Assembly (NCBI GenBank): GCA_949710005.1
Contig: OX453276.1
Coordinates: 25,625,846 to 25,689,845 of the forward strand
Origin: Ricordea florida
Lineage: Eukaryota; Cnidaria; Anthozoa; Corallimorpharia; Ricordeidae
DNA length: 64,000 nt
Direction: 5' to 3'
Part shown: piece after piece, positions 12,803-23,695 of the stretch
How positions within the stretch are numbered: position 1 is the first letter of the stretch
Layout of the letters: each line of letters opens with the position of its first letter
Position numbers and translations under genes: made by a program
Notes under the pieces: generated by a model
The model's input: the letters and a program-made list of their open reading frames with translations, nothing else
Told to the model about the DNA's origin: nothing
Database searches by the model: none

Positions 12803-13083
12803 AACCCGATTGTAAATCCTGCACTGACGAAATCGAATTCAGAATTAACCATATGATTAAAAGCAGCATACAAGCAGATAAAAAGTATATATGATATAAT
12901 CCTAATAATCACGTAGATAAACATTTTTTACGTCATATAGTTAAAGAATATACTCATTGCTACTATGCGGAATTTAAAGTAAAGTTACGGTATGTTAATT
13001 ATGCTAGTGAACTGGCAACTCTTGAGAGGATAAATAACAAATTAGGTCATACTAAAACTAACGTCGTATTGTGTTGCAAATGA
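12803..13083 (+). pseudogene. HNH-like / zinc-ribbon endonuclease-type fragment
   Basis: On the plus strand a broken frame begins right after the satellite with a Cys pair (CKSCTDEIEFRIN). It is interrupted by a TGA near 12891 and continues to TLERINNKLGHTKTNVVLCC before TGA at 13081-13083. 'LERxxNxxGHTxxNVVLCC' is the kind of signature I associate with HNH/recombination-endonuclease-VII-like proteins of large DNA viruses and Polinton-like elements. It converges on the integrase gene, whose stop is only 10 bp away, as in a compact viral genome. The function is inferred from a short motif only. Confidence 0.4.
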
Positions 13084-13093
13084 TTAAATCAGA

Positions 13094-14030
13094 CTATTTT
13101 AATACAAAATTTGGCGGCAATTCCGTGTCTTCTGGAACCACTTGAAGTTCCTCGCGAACCATTCCTCGTTAAGGACCTTTTTTCAAATAGTATAATACCG
13201 GTTGTCCCTTCGATACTTTACATCTATCTAATTCATAAATCTCCAAACTCCAGTTTGGGTCCGTCGCTCTTTTTGGACCACCCTCTAACTCTTCGGAAGC
13301 CAGTAAATACCTAACATACACACCCATAGGTAACCGAGCCTCATCCGTACCTATAGGACGTCTATAATGTACCGCCTTCATATCTATACCTTCTCTAATT
13401 CTAATGCTTTCACTGGTGCTTTACCAGTCAACCGAGATGGAGTCGAATTTAATGTTTTTGTGATCACTGGAAGACGTTTGACCCAAATACGCGATCGGTC
13501 TTCCATGATCATTTCTTGTGAGTGTTTGTGACTAAATAACTTCTCCACAAGTGTTCGATTCGCTCGTTCTACAAAGGCCTGATATCGAGGATTATTCGCT
13601 TCACTCCTTTGGACTAAAACTCCGTGCTTGCTCATCATTTTTTTTATGTCACCCATGAATTCTCGACATGGATCCACCACTAAGGTCTTAAGCCTGGTTA
13701 ATTTCCTGGAATAAATGTTACGAAACGCTTTCGCGACTGGAGTCTTTTGAGGTTAACGCTTCATCGTCCTTATAACGTGAAGCCACATCCACCACGACTA
13801 ATGCGTACTTATACGTCTTCCCTCTAAATCGATCATGGGGTAAAAATAATAAATCGGCTTGGGTGTATCCACGGTCCAATGCGGTCTAGGTATATATCTA
13901 GGTGTTGGTAAATAGATATGCCAAATGGCCTGCTTTTCTAACCACACCCGGGCTTCCGACTTACTCACATTCGCTTTATCCGCTAGTTTTTCCACGGCGG
14001 CATAGCCCTTCCAATAACCATTACTACTGT
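13094..14030 (-). pseudogene. Polinton/Maverick-type retroviral-like integrase, decayed
   Basis: Several frames on the minus strand make up one rve-type integrase. The first catalytic Asp lies in HWTVDTPKP (near 13867). The second lies in a VVDPxxEFMGD-like segment near 13675. The catalytic Glu is in RYQAFVERANRTLVE near 13560. The C-terminal region includes RIWVKRLPVITKTLNSTP and, near 13200, PVLYYLKKGP, ending at a stop at 13094-13096. Frameshifts occur near 13700-13800 and 13381, and a stop lies near 13170. The Polinton-type assignment rests on memory of cnidarian and other animal Polinton/adintovirus integrases. Related C-terminal copies occur at 36280-36650 and 59352-59742. Confidence 0.7.
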
Positions 14031-14092
14031 AATAGATCTTAAATAATTACATTTAAAGAGTTTAATCCATTTCATTTTAAATGGCGCAATCA

Positions 14093-14430
14093 GTCATCCT
14101 CACTGTCACTTGAATCTATATTACTGTTGTGGATAACATTAATCATTTCGTTAAAGGACTTATTTTTAGGTTCCTTAACAGTGGGCTGGCTTTTATTTGC
14201 CCAGCTAGTAGCATATGGGTCATGACTTTGTTTCGGTGTTCCAGCTTTTTGCCTTTTCTGCTATATCACCCTGCTTATCTTGTTTTGAAAAGGAATCAAA
14301 TAGATGTGGGATTGAGTCAATAATATCTTCAGATAAATCCTACTTTTGAGAATTGTCTGAATTTGACTGGGTTGTGGAAGTTGCACATCCTTGTTTTTGT
14401 TGAAACATGTTTTGAGCCTTTTTGTATTCA
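14093..14430 (-). pseudogene. unrecognised protein C-terminus with acidic tail, one frameshift
   Basis: Minus-strand coding character runs across two frames. One reads DIIDSIPHLFDSFSKQDKQG. After a +1/-1 shift near 14250 the other continues through SHDPYATSWANKSQP to an acidic end, NIDSSDSEDD, and a stop near 14093. A stop near 14340 precedes the first part. It may be the 3' part of the same transcription unit as the ubiquitin-like gene just upstream or a Polinton-type accessory gene. I do not recognise it. Confidence 0.3.
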
Positions 14431-14439
14431 TTCTCTATT

Positions 14440-15195
14440 TTAATGGATTTCAAAATAAAGGCTGACGTGACATACATATATATTCATACATATATCTATA
14501 CTAGATCCATTGCAAGGATCTATACATGTATACAAGTCATTGTGTAAATCTGTCCTATTATTATTTATTTTATCCAAAAAGTTGCAAGCCACCGAAAACG
14601 GGTTATTAAAAATAATTATGTTATGTTTCTTGGACCCTGGGCAAACCTTATTGTTACATTGCGAGCATGTCACAATACATGGTGTTGATTTCAGAATACC
14701 TCGCTGGACGTCACTGTATGATCTTGAGGAACTTTTTCCCTTTGTAGGCTTGTGCCCTCTAGCTGGTAAACTGCCATAATGTTTATCACATACTCTAAGA
14801 TTTTTGACAATTTTAAAATCAGATGTTATGTCCTCAGGGGTACATTTCATTTCATACTGCCCAATCATACTATCAAATTTACGAGAACCAACCTCATTTT
14901 CACATCCCCTTAAACAGCATTGTATACCTCCAATCAACTGTCCATGCATGATCACTGTTCCAGTTATTTCATTCAAAGGTAAACAATCACGCAATGGCTT
15001 GCCACGACATGACAACCAATACAGATCACTTGTTATCTTGAATTTGCTATTTACTTGAGATCTTAAATCTCTCACAGGTGCAAACGTAAATATGTGCGCT
15101 TTACCTGTTATATCAATTACTGAGATGGTTGTCACAAACCTTTTTGGCCTTATCACCATGCTGAATAGAAAACCTCGATGGTACAATTCAACCAT
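14440..15195 (-). CDS. ubiquitin-like domain protein with Cys-rich C-terminal region
   Basis: An uninterrupted minus-strand frame of about 250 codons. The first in-frame ATG is near 15195, and another near 15159 directly follows a good acceptor (TTTTCTATTCAG), so the N-terminus may lie in an upstream exon. About 72 residues after KRFVTTISV look like a beta-grasp ubiquitin fold, with SVIDITGKAHIFTFAP, LYWLSCRGKPLRDCLPLNEI (compare ubiquitin 'IFAGKQLEDGRTLSDYNI') and an end at LIGG, where ubiquitin ends in GG. A Cys-rich segment follows (QCCLRGCENE, KCTPED, LRVCDKHYG, then CSQCNNKVC) and could bind zinc. The layout recalls ubiquitin-ribosomal fusions or modifier precursors, but the sequence is far from ubiquitin. 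It may belong to a mobile-element family. The function is inferred. Confidence 0.5.
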   Translation of the reverse strand: MVELYHRGFLFSMVIRPKRFVTTISVIDITGKAHIFTFAPVRDLRSQVNSKFKITSDLYWLSCRGKPLRDCLPLNEITGTVIMHGQLIGGIQCCLRGCENEVGSRKFDSMIGQYEMKCTPEDITSDFKIVKNLRVCDKHYGSLPARGHKPTKGKSSSRSYSDVQRGILKSTPCIVTCSQCNNKVCPGSKKHNIIIFNNPFSVACNFLDKINNNRTDLHNDLYTCIDPCNGSSIDICMNIYVCHVSLYFEIH

Positions 15196-16440
15196 TTTTG
15201 CACGGGGATAAATTGACAGTACACCAAAGCAAAGATACAAAATGGAAAAAACAGTGGCAATTCTAAACAGTGTCTAGAGTTGGCATCAAAGCTCTCCCCA
15301 GTGCCATTTCCGACACAACATATGAGCCCACAAGAAATGGATATGGTACTAGGGCTGATATGGTCAACATAATAGCAACAGCCAACAAGCAAACAGGAGT
15401 GGAATGAAACTCGCAGTCCAATACTAAATTATGGGTTGTACTAAGGTTGAACAAAATACCATGTAAAACAAGAAGGCATGTTGTAATTAGACTGGAAAGA
15501 AAACACTGATTTTTTTATGCCAGAAATATTGCACCAAGGAGAATTTGACTTGTGGCTTTATGTGTAACAAAACTTTATAGAGTGGATCAAGCAAAGAAAA
15601 AAAATTACTCTCAAAATAATAACAGCAGGGAATAGCAGTATCTCCAGCACCCAATTCAACAATGTATTGTACTTAACCATTGGCCTTAAGCAAATCCTGT
15701 ACAGTACATTGCAGTAACAGGAAAATAAGTGTAATGATAATACATGTCAGGGCTAAAATAGAAATAAAGAGGTTTGACATGTAAACGTTTTGGAAAAGCC
15801 TTACTTTGAACTGTATTAAAAAAATAGACAATATGAAAGAGACTACCATTTTTGATTTTTGATTTTGATTTTCGCTCCAACGAAGGGCTAACCATCTCGA
15901 AACGTCAGCACCTCCCATTTACCTAACGGTGGTATAACTTACTTAGTCAACTCGTTTGATTTATCCAGTTTCTTGTGTACCCTTTTTGATACATCCATAT
16001 TTTGACTAAGGAACAAATCATGTACATGTAATGCCCAAGGGGAGTGAGCTATTTTTTCCTCATAAGATTTTGAAGGAATATGGAGAGAACATGGCAGTTT
16101 CGAAAGGCTTGGGAAAGTAAGCAACGTGACTGCTAACACAGCATGAGCACGCAGGGCAGCCATCACAAGAAGCACAAAATAATGAACTAGCGGGCTAAAA
16201 AGCCAAGAAATGTCAAATAGTAAATCATACAGCAACAAGCCTGTCACCAAATACATACACGATAACATACTTTTATTCATCATTATAATTTTCCTCCTAC
16301 CTTATACTAAAACAATGCACCTTTTTTATACTACACTTTTTTTTTATTTAAGGTTTTTTTAACTTATTTTTTCTATTATTTTTTCCTTTATTATAAAATT
16401 ATTGTTTTATGACACTGAATTAATTTTTAATATTATTGAC
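15196..16440. other. no supported gene; AT-rich with hydrophobic-looking frames
   Basis: Several short frames occur on the minus strand, including a 114-codon hydrophobic one at 15939-16283, but none shows motifs or splice structure that I can support. A GATTTTTGATTTTGATTTT simple repeat lies near 15850-15875. Confidence 0.4.
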
Positions 16441-16449
16441 TAAATAGAA

Positions 16450-16880
16450 TTTGACCAACAAGACAGCATTAGCCAGCACAATTTATGCACAGGCAGTCAA
16501 CAGCCAACAAATACCTTGGGACACAAGGATAAAAGCCACCAATTAAATCTGAATGCAGCCAGTCAAAGATCAGCGCAAAATTTAGACCACTTAGCCAGAA
16601 AATAAACAGCCACCAAAACGTTTTATACCAAGGCAGCCAACAAGGCAGCAATTCTTCTTAGAAAGGCAATAAACAAGTCACCATGCAAGCCCCTAAATGC
16701 GGATAGACAGAAAGCTAACAAAATTTGAACACAGTCAATCAAAATGCCAACAGAATTTAACCCCAGCAAGTAGAAAAGGCCAACACTGCCAGGCAGTTAA
16801 ACGCTAACGCCAAATTTAGACCAAACGGCCAACAAAATTTTTTCACAGGCAGTCAATTAACGCACGAAACAGAGACCTCG
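16450..16880. repeat. degenerate minisatellite with GCCAACAAAATTTAGACC-like words
   Basis: Words such as CAGCCAACAA, AAATTTAGACC, GCCACCAAAAC and CAGGCAGTCAA recur irregularly across about 430 bp without a clean period, as in an old, decayed tandem repeat. Confidence 0.4.
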
Positions 16881-16924
16881 GTCTCGTTAACTCACGCTCG
16901 AGACGAAGTAGACAAGCAGAAGAT

Positions 16925-17348
16925 GACGAGGTAGAGAAGACACCAGATATGACGCCTGACTAACTCGTGAATTTGGTCTCGATATCCGAAGGCGGATAGG
17001 ACCAAGTTTAAGTTCGTGAATGATGCGTACGGTGGAAGCGTCTATTGGACTTACAGTCGGCTGACTGTGGTGATTAGGTATGATGTATCGGGTAACACGT
17101 GGACGGATGATTTAAACCCTGGAGTACGCGCTAAACTAAATACAGATCTTGGTATGACCTTAACACCGAAGGAAAGTTTTCCGGATAGCTTACCATTGAC
17201 GGACAAACAATACCCTATTCCTGCTGTCAGTTTTGAGGATTGGGGCGCCGATCTGAAGGAATTGTTGACCAAGTTGGACATCTATGTATCCGAGAATCAA
17301 ACATTTACGGTGGAGATGAAGAATGTGTTCAAGTCCCAAGTCGCTACG
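16925..17348 (+). pseudogene. capsid-like structural gene, copy 1, 5' part (Polinton/adintovirus-type)
   Basis: Plus-strand coding with GGSVYWTYSRLTVVIRYDVS and TPKESFPDSLPLTDKQYPIP. It is clearly homologous to the second copy at 52080-52690, which has the same order of motifs. The frame ends in the poly-T of an inserted LINE at 17349 and the gene resumes at 19474. I assign it to Polinton/adintovirus-type structural genes because both copies sit near integrase and other virus-like pieces and the family recurs in marine invertebrate genomes. Whether it is the major capsid protein is inference. Confidence 0.5.
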
Positions 17349-17710
17349 TTTTTTTTTTTTTTCTAACGGTCTGAGTAACTTTATATCTGCTACATATAAA
17401 GACTATTTTGTGAATAACTGGCTTTACCCTAACGTTTTATAAGGTTCTTAAAAGTTGTTCGCTTATGTTCGGTAGTGTAGTGATAATGACGGCAGGGGTT
17501 CTGGGTTGCCCGTGACCCATCCCCCCTTTGTGAGACTAAATTAGAGTAATTTATGTTACGTGGAATTTAATTCATCTATGCAGGTATTTGGTAAGCTTGT
17601 CCCTTCCCCACCCCACGCTCACTGAAAAAAAATTCACATTTAGTAAAACACTGCGTGGATGTCGACATAACGACCTGTTAAGTACCCTGGGTGTGACACA
17701 GCGTGACCAA

Positions 17711-17726
17711 CCCCCCCCCCCCCCCT
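17711..17726. repeat. homopolymer C tract
   Basis: About 16 consecutive C on the plus strand within the LINE 3' region. Confidence 0.9.
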
Positions 17727-18008
17727 TTGAAAGATCCTAGCTACGCCTCAGGACGGTGTTGACCCGAGTTTGTTCCTCTTCCTTATTAGGCCTTCTCCCC
17801 AACACGGTAGTAGATGTTACTATTTTAAACTCCTGTTATCAGCTCAGGCAAACGTCTGACACACTACCACGGCTCTAATATTTCTAATATATTTAGTTTG
17901 TCCGCATTGCGCATGACACTGATCCTGAGGCGGTTCTGAGGCTGTTACGCAGAGAGTGGAGACTGGAGCTGCCCAAGCTTCTCATCTCTGTCACCGGAGT
18001 AGCAAAGA

Positions 18009-18010
18009 AC

Positions 18011-18056
<46 letters not shown>
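18009..18056. repeat. (ATT)n microsatellite
   Basis: About 15 uninterrupted ATT units. On the minus strand this is an AAT-rich tail immediately downstream of a short segment, so it may mark the true 3' end of the LINE or a nested SINE. Confidence 0.95.
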
Positions 18057-18057
<1 letters not shown>

Positions 18058-19473
18058 TGTGTTATTAGTATTATAATCCAACATAAGATCATACATATAG
18101 TGGGCGGAAAGTTACAGTAACTCTCGGGTCTGCGAGGCTAATAAAGGATGCCACATGAAACATAGTTGCCAGGGGTTTACATGTTCATGAGCTTTTGTTT
18201 TTAAAGCAATAGAGCAAAAAGATTCCATTTCTTTGGTGGAGTTGTAGTCGTGGACTCAGTATCATAAACCGATTTAAGTTATTTAAGAAAGCCTTCTATC
18301 TTGGGCGAAAATTCTCTTTTTCTTTGAGATCCAGATGTAGTATCTCGCAAGAAGGAAGCAGAAGTTAATTTGATGTCGATTTGCAGAAGAATCAGGCCTC
18401 AGACCAAGTGCTACTAAAATATGCAATGAATAATGTTCAGGTATAATATTATGGGTGGCCAGCTTTATAGTCAACGAGTTCCAAAAGGATGAAACGTTAG
18501 GACAGTACCAGAAAAGATGGAGAAGTGTTTCTAGTTCGTTTCCACAGAAAGTACAGTTAGCACAGTCCTTTATTCCAATTTTTGTAAGAAAATTATTAGT
18601 TGCTCTTCTCCTGTGCAGCAAAATTTGAATTGAAAATGTATCCGTTTTGTACTTTTGGTTTGTTTAGAAGCTAGTTGGTAGGTCTCGTGCCACTTAATGT
18701 GCTCATGGTCACGTTTATCAGTTAAGTCTTTAAGCCATTTGTTTTGAGATGGTGGGGTGATGCATTTGCTGGATAAAAGCTTCTTATATATTAGCCGACT
18801 ACCAGAAAGAGGTTTTAGAATCTTTGAAGAGAAGCTTTCGTATACAGAATTATTGTTAGAGTTGTTTTGACAGGTGCTCCAAAGAGACTTGAGAGCAGAA
18901 AGGAGACCATAGTATTTTAAAGGGCAAGCTTTGAGATTAAATTTAATCTGAAATTCGTTGAGACTTTTTTAACACCTTTGTTGAACCAGTCAGAGGATAG
19001 AAAACAGGATAATTAGCAATCCTTATAAGAGAATTATACCATATGCTTTGAGAAAGAAATTGCGTTTTAGACGTAATTTGTTTCTCGAAATTTTTCTCTG
19101 CCCAGATTGTAAGCACCTCTCTAACGAAGCTATTCTTGGTCGCTATAATCTTGGTTATGTCCTGTTGGCTTAGGTTGCCGGTCAGAGCAGTTTTCTCAAC
19201 ACTTTCTCCTAGTTCAAGATCGAAAAAAAGTTTCCACTTTCCCTGGTTTCCCGAGTCTAAATACTTTTTGATCCACATGGCTTTCAGGGACTTGTTGAAA
19301 GATTGGATATCTATCATTTTAAGGCCTCCGTTTGAGTAATCGTTAATCATTACGTTGCGTTTTATTTTATCTCCTTTTTGATTCCAGAGGAATGAGTAGA
19401 ATATATTATTAACTTCTTTGATAACTTTTTCATTTGTACATAGAGGAGATAACGCATAAACAAGCTCGTTTAG

Positions 19474-20410
19474 ATCAGCAAGACAAAGCAACACTTGGTT
19501 AAACGATCCGGACATAAATTATTGGCCTCAACAGGTCAATTTTGCGGTGTGGTGTACCACATCTGGTTGTGGAGTGAGCCCCTTTGAAAGTATGGATTAT
19601 CCAAAGGTGATCAATAGTTTTATGAAATTCCATATTTATTTTACCATTCGAAGAGTCTTATACCAATTGAGTGTTCCATTACCCGATCAGCCGGTATTTA
19701 ATATAACAAATAATCCGTATAGTAAGGTGAGTTCTCATGCACCATGTCGTGAATTCGGTTTACCGAAAAACGCCGATTTTAGATGGAAGGGCGGAAGAAA
19801 TCATGGTTTAGGAGATATCTTTATCCATTATCCAGGTAGTAATTAAGTGGGCCGGGTAGTGGGGATAAAAATTTACATATTGTTCGAGAGTACGACACCT
19901 ATGCAAGTACGTGGCCTGCAGGTATCAATAACTTCTCTGATAAGGCCGCTAAAGAAGGAGATGGTACCCTCATTAGTTTTATCCGTAACGATGACTTTTC
20001 AGGATTTAAGTATTCTTGGTTTGTTCCTACGAATGGAGAAGGGTTAACGAGAGCTGGATTGGGTCGGTTGAATCGATCCGCGGAAGCCTTTGTCTATTGC
20101 GTGTTGGGATCCCAAGTGAGTACAAGATCCTCGATTGTAGGAACCGGTGGTGGCGCGGTTGCAACCCAACAACAATTCGTCACCTTATTTGAATCCAGTT
20201 TGATTGAAAACGACATTTCCAAATCCATTCAGCGCTATCGGTTAGCCGCCCAGGAGGCAAAATTACGATTAGATTTAGCGGTTGCACCTGGAGTCTGGTT
20301 AATGTCATCTCATTTTCAATACACAGAGTGTCGTCGGATATAATAACGTACCGCGTAGCCACAGTTTTCAGTAACGCGGTGAATGTGTTAGGATATTTTG
20401 TAGTCACCTT
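19474..20410 (+). pseudogene. capsid-like structural gene, copy 1, 3' part
   Basis: Resumes directly after the LINE. Motifs include the MDYPKVINSFMKFHIYF segment (about 19590), PLPDQPVFNITNNPYSKVS, a Trp/Gly-rich stretch (DFRWKGGRNHGLGD), RNDDFSGFKYSWFVPTNGEG, the C-terminal half from GLGRLNRSAEAFVYCVLGSQ, and APGVWLM near 20290. Stops and frameshifts occur near 19509, 19845, 19950 and 20310. Copy 2 (52690-53158, then 55985-56015 and 56746-56905) aligns through all of these. The length and all-beta look suit a jelly-roll structural protein, but this is not proven. The gene fades out near 20410 with no downstream membrane-protein gene, unlike copy 2. Confidence 0.5.
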
Positions 20411-20689
20411 TTGTAGAGTTAAGACACAAGCAAACCATAGCCATTCAATTACGCCTTAATAGGCCATAAGGTCCAATAATTCAAAGTTTAATCGAGGGTT
20501 GCTTATAGTGATCGAAGTGTAGATAATTCTGAAGAAACTGGACGTTTGAGTCGAGGTTGACGTTATAGCAAAGATTGAGGTAAGCTGCTAAAAGACAAAA
20601 AAAAATATAAAAAAAGATGTTATCTGAGATTCATTTATGCAAACGTTTGTGAAAACCCTAGTCACACCCCGTCACAAATACAGAGTAAC

Positions 20690-21980
20690 ATTACTTTGTC
20701 AAAGATGAGGCAAGCAAGTGACTGGGATGACATAGAAAAAGCAGCAGCTGAGATTCTTGATAAGAAATGGATTTCAAACAAACAACAAGAAATGAAAAAA
20801 GAAAACGAACCACATGGACATAGTTTCGAGGCCGTAGCACATTTCAAGCAGTATGCGGATAATCGTGATCCGTATTATGTGTACCAACTAAACGATAAGC
20901 GGGGTAATCCCGAAAAGCCATCCTTTATATTCAAAACAAGTCTCCTCAAGGCCAAGTTTGCCATAAATATGGATCGATGTAAGGACCATATTCTGAGCAA
21001 TAGTTTTGTTTTTTCGATGGGAAGGTCAAGAGGTGCAGAGGGTTCGTTTCTCTGACGGCCAGCGTTTATCACCCCATGCTTACAACAATGGAATGCTAAT
21101 CCGATAATTCTACATCGATAGAATTTTTTTGGTTGCTTTAATAAAGTACTGCGCAAAGAAAGCCACATTGAGGACTACGTTTTTAATCTTCGAGGTTGGG
21201 TAACGGACATGGCTGGTGCAAACCTGGAGGGCTTAAAACGACCAATTGGTAGCGACGCCTTAGAGAGGATAAAAGCTTGCAAATTTCACTATAAAGAATG
21301 TAGAAATAGACAGGCGCGTAGATGGAATGAAGATGAAAGACGCAAGTTCAAAGATTTGTGCAATTCTCTACTGGAGGCAGATAGTACAGTTGGTTACGAA
21401 AAGGCCTGGGAGAAAGTTTCTTACCACATGCCTGGAATGGTTGCACAAAAGAGGAAATTACATTTTTTGTGCATTTTTTCAAGATATGCGGGGCGCTCTC
21501 AAAATGAATCAGGCAGAAACAATTCATGCATCCTGGGTTAAAAGAGACAAAATGAACATGACCTTATTACACGCGGCGCATGCTGATTCTTGTGACAACG
21601 TCCAACGTGAGGTCGAGTATAAAGCATTTGTCAATGGTACAAGCAAAGGAGGAAGCGGTCCCTCTGTACAAAAAAGACAGCAACAAGTAACAAGAGACCA
21701 GCTTAATAGGGCTAAAAAACTAGGGGAGGAGCTTGTGAGAGACGACTTGACTGACGAAGATCTGGCTTTCCAGCACACAGACACTTTCATGGAAATCGAT
21801 CCACATGGTTGCCACAACGCCAGTGTTAACGCAACAAGAAAGTCCGATGGAGAAAGACCCGGCCGATACCGACCCGTGCGAAGTAAAGTCTTACTCGAGA
21901 GACTTAGTTCTACACTCCTGACAACAAACGTGGTGGCAGGAATAGGAAAATATGCGTTGCCTGCCGAAGTCGCATAACTG
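20690..21980 (+). pseudogene. MULE-like transposase (C-terminal half), decayed
   Basis: Plus-strand frames in sequence resemble a Mutator-like transposase. They read DPYYVYQLNDKRGNPEKPSF, then WVTDMAGANLEGLKR with CKFHYKECRNRQARRWNEDE (a conserved C/H region near 21270-21330), then MNQAETIHASWVKRDKMNMT and EELVRDDLTDEDLA. Breaks occur near 21050, 21200 and 21450. No SWIM-type CxC..CxH finger is visible before coding ends at 21977. 'VTD-GAN-EGLKR' followed by 'C-FH-KECRNR' is the basis for the MULE call, from memory of cnidarian copies. Confidence 0.55.
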
Positions 21981-22255
21981 TGGAGGCAAAATGCCGAAAA
22001 TTAACAGCCGAGGCTGGTAAGTTTATAAAATTTAGCTTACGTTTCACATCATATATTTGATGTAGCTGCAGCTTTAGCCGCGACGATTTGAAACCGTACT
22101 ACAGTCGCGTGTCTCTTTTTTTTTAAGATGTAGAGACAATAAAGTTAGTTGCACTAAAGTATGTACACTTTGAACCTGGGCCACCATTAGTTAAACTAAT
22201 GGAAGACCTATTACAACGCCGGAATTGGAGACAGACGTTTGGATCAATATAAATA
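21981..22255. other. noncoding spacer
   Basis: AT-rich sequence between two transposase-like remnants, including a poly-T run near 22108-22120. No feature recognised. Confidence 0.4.
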
Positions 22256-22258
22256 TAT

Positions 22259-23695
22259 TATGAATCAATTTCAACAGACCTTGGCAAAGGAATATCAGAA
22301 ATGCAAGAACAAAGAGTCCAGAAAACAAGTCAAAGAAAATTCCAAGGAACAACAACAAAAACTGTTGATTGGGAATGCCAAAGGCAAAAAGCAAAATTGC
22401 GATGTTTGAAGACACACCTTTGGATGTCAGCTCACGGGTAGAGGCAGCCAAAAAGATTGGAAGAGTCCATCATTACGGGGATGAGAAGCGGCGTCTTTTG
22501 TCAATTGTCGCGTATAAGTACCCATACAGTTTTCTGCAAAGTCTGTTTCAGTGTTCCTTTAATACCATTACTGCAGCACGGGTTCATTCCATCTTGTTTG
22601 GACGTGGTGGTGTACCACCTAGTGACTTCAAATTCAGCAGGCAACGAGTAAACCCAAATATTCTTGAAAATCTGACAGAATTTCTCAATCGTGATGACCT
22701 TGCCAGAGCATCGTCTTGCTGTGGAGTCCTAGTTGACGGTAAAGAAACAGCCGCGCGCCATTGGCAGGACACAATCAAGAAGATTATACTGCAGTACCTT
22801 ATGGAGAGCCCCAATGGTGTAAAGAGGACTTATAATTACACACACTTACCACAAAATGTTCACTCTAACACTATGCTAGCAGGACTCTGCAATTTGTGTG
22901 ATGATTTCGGTCATTCAAACTTTGATGAAATGTGCAAACTTGTTTATGAAATTGCCAACTTTGGAGATGGAGAGTCTCACTCTTTTTACCCTGCCTCTTT
23001 AGAAAAGGAGTTGAGGAATTATCAGGCCTTCCTCAAAACAAAGTATTCGAAGTTAGTAGAACGGCATTCAACTTGCTTGGAGCTTTGTTTAAATCATGCA
23101 TTTGGAACTTGTTCAGAAGAGCACCCTGACAGTTTGTAAGAAAAGACACAATTTTACCAAGCGTGTGACAAGTTGTCTACCTCCCTCCAGAATTCTGCCA
23201 ATTCCATTGCTAGAGATAAGCTTGAAAAAAAGCTTGCAGAATCCATCAGCACCCAGTGGAGTTATGTGTCTCGTCTTTTGCGTACCAGGCATCAAGCGGA
23301 CTACTACAAGTATGTCTTGAAAAACTTGAAGCCTGGAGAATGTGTCGTTGTGGTGGACTATAAAATGAATTTGAACTAAGAATGCGAGCACGGGAGAACC
23401 AACGCGACTGGTACAAGAAGTGAGACATCTCACTCCATGGTTTTTATGTTACTGCTCAAGTACTTCCAAACCAGCGATCTGCGGAAGTGATAGACCTGTG
23501 GAGTGACGACACGAAACAAGACACATAGTTTACCCAGAGTGCCTTTGATGTTGGGTTCCGTTGGCTAGAGGCTGCATTTCCTGGATTTAAGGCGAATTTG
23601 TTCTCTCATCAATATCATACAGTTCCAAAAAAGATCCATACTCTCCCCACAGGAGAGATTGGAATTTCCTGGGAGGTGGGGGTCTTGTAAGACTA
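22259..23695 (+). pseudogene. DDE-type transposase-like gene of a repetitive cnidarian family, frameshifted
   Basis: A Lys/Gln-rich N-terminal stretch (MNQFQQTLAKEYQKCKNKE) leads into a 256-codon open frame (22369-23139) with GDEKRRLLSIVAYKYPYSF and LVDGKETAARHWQDTIKKII. After a shift, coding continues with SRLLRTRHQADYYKYVLKNL and ECVVVVDYKMNLN, stops at 23379, and continues in another frame as VIDLWSDDTKQ..AFDVGFRWLEAAFPGF until about 23690. The 'VVVVDYKM' strand ending in Asp followed by 'WYKK..SLHGFY' looks like the first catalytic Asp of an RNase-H-fold transposase. I know the family only as multicopy in cnidarians and cannot name its superfamily. Confidence 0.45.

Larger units (their letters stand above)
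17349..19473 (-). mobile_element. L1/Tx1-like LINE, 5'-truncated, inserted in the capsid-like gene
   Basis: Minus-strand non-LTR retrotransposon 3' half. The post-RT region reads FYSFLWNQKGDKIKRNVMIN and GGLKMIDIQSFNKSLKAMW (19300-19430). A C-terminal zinc-knuckle region reads CTFCGNELETLLHLFWYCP (about 18500-18560). Frames are broken between 18620 and 18940. A 14-T run at 17349-17362 is the expected poly-A tail of a minus-strand insertion. The exact site is visible by comparison with copy 2: the host gene stops at GTCCCAAGTCGCTACG and resumes with GCAAGACAAAGCAAC. The 3' part (17363-18060) also holds a C16-like tract and an ATT microsatellite, so other small insertions may be nested there. 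Confidence 0.7.

Noticed and set aside
15939..16283. Membrane protein on the minus strand
   Set aside because: It is hydrophobic but AT-driven, and has no homologous pattern, splice context or repeat partner.
18943..19515. LINE frame starting at 19515
   Set aside because: The first ~14 codons are antisense to the capsid-like gene. The LINE begins near 19473.
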